A DNA stretch of 64,000 nt from the NCBI RefSeq assembly GCF_947486615.1, contig NZ_CANKUD010000005.1, positions 62,001-126,000 on the forward strand, read 5' to 3'. Shown one piece after another: positions 17,691 through 24,599 of the stretch. The DNA comes from an uncultured Modestobacter sp. (lineage in GTDB: Bacteria; Actinomycetota; Actinomycetes; Mycobacteriales; Geodermatophilaceae). Both the position numbers and the translations under genes were made by a program. Position 1 is the first letter of the stretch, and the number at the start of each line of letters is the position of its first letter. The notes beneath the pieces are model-generated. The model was not told the origin of the DNA, ran no database searches, and saw nothing but the letters and a program-made list of their open reading frames with translations.

Positions 17691-17833
17691 GGCGCGCCTC
17701 CTGGGTGTCCGGGACGACGCTACTGGCCCGGGACGTGATCTGGGGCCGGACGTCGCGCCGTTCCGCCCGGATGCGACCCGCCGGGAGGAGGGCGAGCGGG
17801 CGTGGGCGGCGATCGGGTGGCAAGCTCCTGGGG

Positions 17834-20800
17834 GTGAAGACGTGGCTCGACGCGTGGCCGGTGTTCCGGCAGCTCACTGGATCCGATCCGCTCGGCCGGG
17901 GCCATGCTGCCCGCAGCAAGGCCACCGAGCAGACGGTCAGCCGCACGGCGACCGCCGACCGGGTGGCGAAGTCGGTCTGCCCCTACTGCGCCGTCGGCTG
18001 CGGCCAGCGGGTGTTCGTCAAGGACGAGCAGATCGTGCAGATCGAGGGCGACCCCGACTCCCCGATCAGCCGCGGCCGGCTGTGCCCCAAGGGCAGCGCC
18101 AGCAAGCAGCTGGTCACCAGCCCGACCCGGGTCACCACGGTCAAGTACCGCCGTCCCTACGCGACGGACTGGGAGGACCTGGACCTGGACACGGCGATGG
18201 AGATGATCGCCGACCGGGTGCTGGCCGCCCGGGAGAAGGGCTGGCAGGACGAGGACGCCGGCAAGCGCGTCAACCGCACCATGGGCGTGGCCAGCCTGGG
18301 CGGGGCGACGCTGGACAACGAAGAGAACTACCTGATGAAGAAGCTGTACAGCGCCATGGGCGCGGTACAGATCGAGAACCAGGCCCGCATATAGCACTCG
18401 TCGACGGTCCCCGGTCTGGGGACCTCGTTCGGCCGTGGTGGCGCGACCAACTTCCTGGAAGACCTGGCGAACTCCGACTGCATCGTCATCGAGGGTTCGA
18501 ACATGGCCGAGTGCCATCCGGTCGGGTTCCAGTGGGTGTCCGAGGCGAAGGCCAAGGGCGCCAAGATCATCCACATCGACCCGCGGTTCACCCGCACCAG
18601 TGCGATCGCCGACCTGCACGTCCCGATCCGGATGGGCACCGACATCGCCTTCCTGGGCGGGCTGATCAAGTACGTGCTGGACAACGACCTGTACTTCAAG
18701 GAGTACGTGGTCGCCTACACGAACGCCGCCGCCCTGGTCGGTGAGGACTTCGTCGACGCCGAGGACCTCGACGGCCTCTTCTCCGGCTTCGACCCCGAGA
18801 CCGGCCAGTACGACGAGTCGAGCTGGCAGTACGAGGGCGCCGAGCAGGTCGCCGCGGCGGGGCAGCGTTCCCCGGGGCAGCCGGGTTACTCGGGCACGTA
18901 CGAGGCCACGACGGAGGGCGACGAGGAGGAGACCGGCGAGGCCGACGACCCGCAGCGGGCCGCCGAGCAGGACGCCAGCGACGAGGACCCGTCGGTGAAG
19001 GCATCCGACCGGGGCCAGGCCGCCGGCAGCGGTGGGCCGTCGATCCCGGGCAAGCCCAAGCGCGACGAGACCCTGCAGCACCCGCGCACGGTGTTCCAGG
19101 TGCTCAAGCGGCACTTCGCCCGCTACACCCCGGAGATGGTCGCCGAGGTCACCGGCATCGAGCCCGAGGTCTTCGAGCAGGTCGCGAAGTGGGTGACGTC
19201 GAACAGCAACCGGGAGCGCACCACCGCCTGGGTGTACTCGGTGGGCTGGACGCAGCACAGCGTCGGCGCGCAGTACATCCGGACGGCGTCGATCCTGCAG
19301 GCGCTGCTGGGCAACATGGGCCGCCCCGGCGGCGGGATCATGGCGCTGCGCGGGCACGCCTCGATCCAGGGCTCGACCGACGTCCCGACGTTGTTCAACA
19401 TCCTCCCCGGCTACCTGCCGATGCCGCACGCACTGCAGCACCACACGCTGGCCGACTACGTCGCCTCCAGCGCGGGCAAGGCCGGGTTCTGGGGCAACAT
19501 GGACGCCTACATGACCAGCCTGCTCAAGGCCTGGTTCGGTGACGCCGCGCAGCCGGAGAACGACTTCGGGTTCGACTGGCTGCCGAAGATCAACGGCGAC
19601 CACAGCTCCTACCGCACGATCGCGGACATGATCGCCGGCAAGGTGCACGGCTACTTCCTGGTCGGGGAGAACCCCTCGGTCGGTCACCCCAACGGCAAGA
19701 TGAACCGGTTCGGGCTGGCGAACCTGGACTGGCTCGTCGTCCGCGACCTGCAGATGATCGAGTCGGCGACCTTCTGGAAGGAGGGCCCGGAGATCGAGTC
19801 GGGGGAGATGGCCCCCGAGACGATCGGCACCGAGGTCTTCTTCATGCCCGCCGCCACGCACGTGGAGAAGGAGGGCACCTTCACCCAGACGCAGCGGCTG
19901 CTGCAGTGGCGGGAGAAGGCGGTCGAGCCGCCGATGGACGCCCGCAGCGACCTGTGGTTCTTCTTCCACCTGGGCCGTCTGCTGCGCGAGCGGCTGGCCG
20001 GGTCGACCGACCCGAAGGACCAGCCGCTGCTCAACCTGACCTGGGACTACCCGACGATCGGGGAGACCCAGGACCCGGACGCCGAGGCGGTGCTGCGCGA
20101 GATCAACGGCGTCGGCCCCGACGGCAAGGCGCTGAGCTCCTACACCGAGATGAAGGCCGACGGGTCGACCAGCGGTGGCTGCTGGATCTACACCGGCGTC
20201 TACGCCGACGAGGTGAACCAGGCCGCCCGGCGCAAGTCGCACCGTGAGCAGGGCCCGGTCGCCTCCGAGTGGGGCTGGGCGTGGCCGGCCAACCGGCGGA
20301 TGCTCTACAACCGCGCCTCGGCCGACCCCGAGGGCAAGCCGTGGAGCGAGCGCAAGCGGTACGTGTGGTGGGACGAGGAGTCCGGTCGCTGGACCGGCGT
20401 CGACACCCCGGACTTCGAGGCCACCAAGCGGCCGGACTACCAGCCGCCGGAGGGGGCCAAGGCGCAGGACGCGATCTCCGGCGTCGACCCGTTCATCATG
20501 CAGGGCGACGGGAAGGCCTGGCTGTACGCGCCGGCCGGGCTGACCGACGGCCCGATGCCGACGCACTACGAGCCGGCCGAGTCGGTGGTGGAGAACGCCC
20601 TCTACGGGACGCAGTCCAACCCGACGATCGAGCGCATCGCCGGTCCGTGGAACCGGGAGAACCCCTCGATGAGCGAGGTCTTCCCGTTCCAGGTGACCAC
20701 CTACCGGCTGACCGAGCACCACACGGCCGGCGGGATGAGCCGCACGCTGCCCTACCTGTCGGAGCTCCAGCCGGAGTTCTTCGTGGAGGTCAGCCCGGAG

Positions 20801-21208
20801 CTGGCGGAGCTGCGCGGCCTGACCAACGGCGAGTTCGCCACCCTGGTGAGTGCCCGGTCGGCGATCGAGGCGAAGGTGCTGGTCACCGAGCGGATCCGGC
20901 CGATCAAGCTGCGCAGCGGCCAGGTCGTGCACCAGATCGGCATGCCCTACCACTGGTCGTACGCGGGCCTGTCCACCGGCGACAACGCCAACGACCTGCT
21001 GGGCATCGTGCTCGACGCGAACACCCACATCCAGGAGGACAAGGTCAGCACCGCCGACATCATCCCGGGGCGCCGGCCGCGCGGGCCGGAGCTGCTGGAC
21101 TTCGTCGAGGGCTACCGGATGCGGGCCGGCGTGAAGTCAGGCCGGGTCGGCATCAACGGCCGCGAGCCCGACGAGGACCCGAGCAAGATGGAAGAAGCGG
21201 GCGCGTGA
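17834..21208 (+). CDS. fdhA: Formate dehydrogenase catalytic subunit, selenoprotein with UAG-encoded selenocysteine
   Basis: Molybdopterin oxidoreductase of FdnG/FdoG type that oxidises formate to CO2. Reading through the in-frame TAG at 18392-18394 gives 1,124 residues. An N-terminal [4Fe-4S] site is formed by C49, C52, C56 and C84 (CPYCAVGC ... RLCPKG). Residue 187, after ENQARI and before HSSTVPGLGTSFGRGGATN, is the selenocysteine position of the family. Downstream are MAECHPVGFQW, HIDPRFTRTS and the C-terminal dinucleotide-binding domain. GTG 17834 gives VKTWLDAWPVFRQLTG, as in actinobacterial homologues. An acidic low-complexity stretch (about residues 336-418) is longer than I expect. 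No Tat signal is evident. It is followed by fdhB after 22 bases. Confidence 0.92.
18392..18394 (+). other. Recoded TAG codon, predicted selenocysteine
   Basis: The codon at the family's selenocysteine/cysteine position is TAG, in frame between ENQARI and HSSTV. Both sides are conserved without interruption, and the next true stop is TGA at 21206-21208. In most bacteria this codon is TGA. TAG is also used as an ordinary stop in the window (cysQ ends in TAG at 58780-58782), so reading must depend on the adjacent hairpin. Confidence 0.9.
18402..18427 (+). promoter_or_regulatory. Bacterial SECIS hairpin
   Basis: A perfect 7-bp stem (GGTCCCC 18406-18412 with GGGGACC 18418-18424) carries a GGTCT loop (18413-18417). 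A 3-bp extension (CGA 18402-18404 with TCG 18425-18427) lies below a single bulged C at 18405. The GGTCT loop starts 18 bases after the TAG. From memory, E. coli fdhF has a GGUCU loop 18 bases after its UGA and a bulged base in its stem, the features recognised by SelB. The hairpin lies inside coding sequence and is read as TVPGLGT. Confidence 0.9.
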
Positions 21209-21230
21209 CACACGGGAAGCAGGTAACGCG

Positions 21231-22298
21231 ATGACCGCGGTCAGCTCGGCGAGCCCGGGGCTCGAGGGCCCGGACGCCAAGAACCGGCTGTTCGGGCCGC
21301 TGCCCGACGTGCAGGGCGAGGCCGGGTACGCCGAGGACCACCCGGCCCGGGTCGGGTTCTTCACCGACACCTCGGTGTGCATCGGCTGCAAGGCGTGCGA
21401 GGTGGCCTGCAAGGAGTGGAACACGCTCCCGATGGACGACTCGCACGGCAAGCGGGACGCCATGGGCATGTCCGGGATGTCCTACGACAACACCGGCATG
21501 CTGGGCGCCAACTCCTGGCGGCACGTGGCCTTCATCGAGCAGAGCCGTGCGGTCGACCTGCCGATGCCGTCGTTCGGCCGTCCGGGTGACGACCGCAAGG
21601 ACACCGGCCTCCCGGTGAACCCGGTCGCCCCGCAGGCCGACGGCCCGCTGAACGCGCAGACCAGCGTGCTCAACGCCGAGGCGCTGACCGAGTACGACCC
21701 GCAGACCGGGCAGAGCGGCGGTGACAAGCAGATCCGCTGGCTGATGTCCTCCGACGTCTGCAAGCACTGCACGCACGCCGGCTGCCTGGACGTCTGCCCG
21801 ACCGGTGCGCTGTTCCGCACCGAGTTCGGCACCGTCGTGGTGCAGGGCGACATCTGCAACGGCTGTGGCTACTGCGTGCCGGCCTGCCCCTACGGCGTCA
21901 TCGACAAGCGCGAGGACGACGGCCGGGTCTTCAAGTGCACGATGTGCTACGACCGGCTCACCGACGGGCTGCAGCCGGCGTGCGCCACGGCGTGCCCGAC
22001 CCAGTCGATCCAGTTCGGTGACCTCGACGAGCTGCAGGCCCGGGCCGACGCCCGGCTGGCCACGCTGAAGGAGCAGGGCGTGGAGAGCGCCCGGCTCTAC
22101 GGCCGCGACGAGAACGACGGCGTCGGCGGCAACTCGGCGTTCTTCCTGCTGCTCGACGAGCCCGAGGTCTACGGCCTGCCGCCGGACCCGATCGTCACCA
22201 CCCGCGACCTGCCCGCGATGTGGAAGGCCGCGGCCACCGGTGCGGCGATGATCGTCGGCATCATCGGCTCCGCCTTCCTGGGCCGGAGGCGGTCATGA
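21231..22298 (+). CDS. fdhB: Formate dehydrogenase iron-sulfur subunit
   Basis: This 355-residue ferredoxin-type subunit carries electrons from FdhA to the membrane. Four Cys clusters are visible: CIGCKACEVACK, CKHCTHAGCLDVCP, CNGCGYCVPACP and CTMCYDRL with later CATACP, enough for four [4Fe-4S] centres. A single hydrophobic helix near the end (GAAMIVGIIGSAFLG) followed by RRRS is a membrane anchor like that of FdnH/FdoH. ATG 21231 follows fdhA by 22 bases. After its stop, two palindromes precede nrfD. Confidence 0.92.
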   Translation: MTAVSSASPGLEGPDAKNRLFGPLPDVQGEAGYAEDHPARVGFFTDTSVCIGCKACEVACKEWNTLPMDDSHGKRDAMGMSGMSYDNTGMLGANSWRHVAFIEQSRAVDLPMPSFGRPGDDRKDTGLPVNPVAPQADGPLNAQTSVLNAEALTEYDPQTGQSGGDKQIRWLMSSDVCKHCTHAGCLDVCPTGALFRTEFGTVVVQGDICNGCGYCVPACPYGVIDKREDDGRVFKCTMCYDRLTDGLQPACATACPTQSIQFGDLDELQARADARLATLKEQGVESARLYGRDENDGVGGNSAFFLLLDEPEVYGLPPDPIVTTRDLPAMWKAAATGAAMIVGIIGSAFLGRRRS

Positions 22299-22322
22299 CG
22301 GCCATGTTCGCCAACATGGCCG
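22299..22322. repeat. Inverted repeat overlapping the fdhB stop
   Basis: A 10-bp perfect stem (CGGCCATGTT with AACATGGCCG) with a CGCC loop begins one base after the fdhB TGA. It shares the GGCCATGTT/AACATGGCC core of the palindrome at 6329-6370. As RNA it could stabilise or terminate the fdhAB message ahead of nrfD. Confidence 0.85.
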
Positions 22323-22352
22323 GTATCGACGCACCGTCACGTGCCGCCCGAG

Positions 22353-22376
22353 CGGCCATGGTGGCCACCATGGCCG
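22353..22376. repeat. 24-bp perfect palindrome upstream of nrfD
   Basis: A fully self-complementary 24-mer (arm CGGCCATGGTGG) lies just before the GGGGAGGGG ribosome-binding region of nrfD. It is a second member of the GGCCAT...ATGGCC family within 60 bases. It could pause RNA polymerase or adjust the amount of nrfD made relative to fdhAB. Confidence 0.85.
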
Positions 22377-22389
22377 GGGAGGGGCGGGC

Positions 22390-23574
22390 GTGAGCGAGCA
22401 GTCGACGGGCAACGAGCCTGCCGGCAAGGCCCCGGTGACGCCGGGTGCCGGCTGGCACCGCGCCGGCGGTGAGGACCTCACCCGGCCGCGGCGCAAGCGC
22501 CGCAAGGGCGGCGGTGGCTGGGGCGGGGGCAACCGCGAGGCCGCGATGGTGCCGGAGGCGGAGTTCAGCTCCTACTACGGCCGGCAGATCATCAAGACGC
22601 CGACCTGGAAGAACCCCGAGGTCCCGATCTACTTCTTCCTCGGTGGTGCGGCGGGCACGTCGTCGGTGATCGCGGCGCTGGCCGAGTTCACCGACCGGCC
22701 GAAGCTGGCGCGCAACGCCGAGTACGTGGCCGGGGCCGGGGCGCTGGCCTCGGTGGTGCTGCTGATCGACGACCTGGGCCGCCCGGAGCGCTTCCTGCAC
22801 ATGCTGCGGGTGTTCAAGGTGACCTCGCCGCTGTCGGTCGGCTCCTACATCCTGTCGCCGTTCAGCGCGCTGACGTCGGCCGCTGCGGCCTTCCGGCTGC
22901 TGGACCTGAAGCCGGTCATGGGGCTGGGCACCAAGGTGCTGCCGTTCCTGCCGAAGATCGCGGGCTCGATCCCGGTGCTGCGCAAGGCATCCGCCGTGGG
23001 TGCGGCCGCCTTCGGTGGGCCGATGGCGACCTACACGGCGGTGCTGATCGCCAACACCGCGGTGCCGTCGTGGCACGCGCCCTACGACGAGCTGCCGTTC
23101 GTGTTCGCGGGCTCGGCGATGGCCGCCGGTGGCGGCATCACCATGGCGCTGACCCCGGTCGACGAGGCCGGCCCGGCGCGCAAGGCCGCGCTGGCTGGGG
23201 TCGCCCTGGAGCTGGCGGCGATGCACAAGGTGGAGAACGGCCACGGCATCGTCAGCGAGCCCTACCACCTGGGCAAGGCCGGGAAGCTGATGAAGGCGGC
23301 GAAGGCGGCCACCGTCAGCGGCGCCGCGATCACGGCGCTGCTCGGCCGGAAGCGCGCCGGGGCGGTCGCCGGTGGCGTGCTGCTGGCCGCCGGCTCGCTG
23401 TTCACCCGCATGGGCGTCTTCGAGGCGGGCATGGCCAGCGCCAAGGACCCGAAGTACACGGTCATCCCGCAGCGCGAGCGGATCGCCGCCCGCGAGGCGG
23501 GCCGGGGTGCCACGACCGACGGCACCGAGGGCAACGCCGTCGACGCGGGCGAGGCCAGCACCATCACCCGCTGA
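22390..23574 (+). CDS. nrfD: NrfD/PsrC-family membrane subunit of formate dehydrogenase
   Basis: This 394-residue polytopic protein is expected to pass electrons from FdhB to the quinone pool. A cytoplasmic N-terminus (about 70 residues) contains a basic RPRRKRRK run and Gly-rich GGGGWGGG. Membrane helices begin at VPIYFFLGGAAGTSSVIAAL, and DDLGRPERFLHMLRVFKVTSPLSVGS is the NrfD signature. TYTAVLIANTAVPSWHAPYDELPF and further helices follow, then a hydrophilic tail. GTG 22390 has GGGGAGGGG upstream. Unlike E. coli FdnI it is not a cytochrome b. A strong terminator follows. Confidence 0.9.
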   Translation: MSEQSTGNEPAGKAPVTPGAGWHRAGGEDLTRPRRKRRKGGGGWGGGNREAAMVPEAEFSSYYGRQIIKTPTWKNPEVPIYFFLGGAAGTSSVIAALAEFTDRPKLARNAEYVAGAGALASVVLLIDDLGRPERFLHMLRVFKVTSPLSVGSYILSPFSALTSAAAAFRLLDLKPVMGLGTKVLPFLPKIAGSIPVLRKASAVGAAAFGGPMATYTAVLIANTAVPSWHAPYDELPFVFAGSAMAAGGGITMALTPVDEAGPARKAALAGVALELAAMHKVENGHGIVSEPYHLGKAGKLMKAAKAATVSGAAITALLGRKRAGAVAGGVLLAAGSLFTRMGVFEAGMASAKDPKYTVIPQRERIAAREAGRGATTDGTEGNAVDAGEASTITR

Positions 23575-23587
23575 GCCCGCACGCGCG

Positions 23588-23639
23588 ACACGACACCGCC
23601 CCGGTCATCCGAACACGGATGACCGGGGCGGTGTCGTGT
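23588..23639 (+). terminator. Strong terminator hairpin after the fdh operon
   Basis: A perfect 24-bp stem (23588-23611 with 23616-23639) and an AACA loop lie 14 bases after the nrfD stop. There is no long U-run, as is common in actinobacterial terminators. It marks the end of fdhA-fdhB-nrfD; selA, selB, selD or fdhD do not follow. Confidence 0.8.
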
Positions 23640-23646
23640 GGTGGTG

Positions 23647-23683
23647 CTGCCCCGCGCCGCCGGTACACGCCGGCGCGGGGCAG
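23647..23683 (-). terminator. Terminator-like hairpin for the converging GGDEF gene
   Basis: A perfect 13-bp GC-rich stem (CTGCCCCGCGCCG with CGGCGCGGGGCAG) and an 11-base loop sit about 60 bases beyond the stop of the minus-strand GGDEF gene. Confidence 0.6.
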
Positions 23684-23714
23684 GTCGGGAGGGCAGTTCA
23701 GCCGATCGTCCGGG

Positions 23715-23738
23715 GCCCGCCGCGCCGCTGCGGCGGGC
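23715..23738 (-). terminator. Second GC-rich hairpin beyond the GGDEF gene
   Basis: A 9-bp stem (GCCCGCCGC with GCGGCGGGC) with a six-base loop starts six bases past the GGDEF gene's stop. It probably acts with the neighbouring hairpin at 23647-23683. Confidence 0.5.
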
Positions 23739-23743
23739 GTCGG

Positions 23744-24256
23744 TCAGCGGCGCGCGCCGCTGTAGCGGATGACCCGGCCGCCGCCGACGCTGCGGGCGGC
23801 GGTGAGGCAGAGGGTGGCCCGGCGGTGCACCTCGGTGGGTGCGGCGTCGGGGGAGAGCCCGGCGATGCCGGCGCAGGCGGTCAGGCCGGGGACGCCGGCG
23901 TCGGCGATGACCTCGAGCAGCCGGTTCGCCGCGGTCTCGGCGTGGTGGGCGGCGCTGTCGAGCACCACCGCGAACTCGCTGGGGCCGGAGCGGGCCAGCC
24001 AGTCACTGCCGCGCACGTTGGCGGAGAGCGCAGCCGCGACCTGGTCGAGGCGCGCACCGGGCAGCGGCCAGCCGTTGTCGCGGCGCAGCAGCCCGACGAG
24101 CACGAGCGCGGCCGGGGCGACGTCGGAGGTCGGCGTCCGCTCGGCGAGGCGGTCGATCAGGGTCGCGCGGGTGGGCAGCAGGGAGATGGCGCTGGTGGCC
24201 TGGAGGTCGAGCGGCGGCAGAACCTCGTAGGCGACCGAGTTGGCGGCGATCGGCAT
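23744..24256 (-). CDS. Stand-alone degenerate GGDEF-domain protein
   Basis: This 170-residue cytoplasmic protein spans one GGDEF fold: the opening LLPTRATLIDRLAE matches the LPNRxxLxxRL helix, and SDWLARSGPSEFAVVLDSAA occupies the active-site hairpin with GPSEF in place of GGDEF. A closing helix with ATLCLTAARSVGGGR corresponds to the AD.ALY.AK segment. It should not make c-di-GMP; it may bind a nucleotide or a partner. ATG 24256-24254 is divergent from the GT2 synthase, which itself has a GGDEF-like domain, so a shared regulatory role is plausible but inferred. Confidence 0.75.
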   Translation of the reverse strand: MPIAANSVAYEVLPPLDLQATSAISLLPTRATLIDRLAERTPTSDVAPAALVLVGLLRRDNGWPLPGARLDQVAAALSANVRGSDWLARSGPSEFAVVLDSAAHHAETAANRLLEVIADAGVPGLTACAGIAGLSPDAAPTEVHRRATLCLTAARSVGGGRVIRYSGARR

Positions 24257-24599
24257 GGACTGGTTGTCGTCCTGTTCGGCGAGTCAGTTGAGTCCTGAAA
24301 CCTCCTCCACCCCGATCGAGTGAGGCGCTACGGCGTCGCCTGAGGCGTCCCAGGCCAAGTGAGCAGCCAATCACGCTCAGTAGTGCCAGTGACGTCGGCG
24401 TGCCTGTCACCCGTTCGGGATCCGGGCGCACCAGGTTCATCACCCTGAGTCATCCGATCCACCGTTCAGGCGATACCCACGGTCATGGATGACCGGTTCA
24501 GTGGTCATGCGCAGGTCGAACCGACCTCTCCGGCGAGGAAGCCGGTGACGCAGCGTCGCGGGCGATCATCCAGCACCACCCGACTTGGGGTGACTCACC
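24257..24599. other. Divergent intergenic region, no gene seen
   Basis: This 343-base spacer lies between the GGDEF gene (minus) and the GT2 synthase (plus), so both promoters should be inside. GC is lower than in flanking genes. Small inverted repeats are visible, for example GGTCAT-GG-ATGACC at 24481-24494. I could not match it to a c-di-GMP riboswitch, and no convincing open frame or tRNA was found. Confidence 0.5.

Noticed and set aside
17387-17833. Longer N-terminus for FdhA
   Set aside because: The extra 149 codons are Arg/Gly-rich with no conservation expected and overlap the zinc-ribbon gene on the other strand; the family begins near VKTWLDAWPVF.
17387-18394. fdhA read as a pseudogene or as two separate genes split by a stop
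   Set aside because: Conservation is continuous across the TAG, no frameshift is present, the stop is at the selenocysteine site, and a SECIS hairpin follows at the correct distance. The second half has no ribosome site or start of its own at 18503.
17720-21028. A 1,102-residue minus-strand frame opposite fdhA
   Set aside because: It is an antisense shadow without recognisable motifs; fdhA on the plus strand is unmistakable.
24257-24599. c-di-GMP riboswitch upstream of the GGDEF gene or synthase
   Set aside because: The context invites it, but I could not find the conserved GEMM core segments on either strand.
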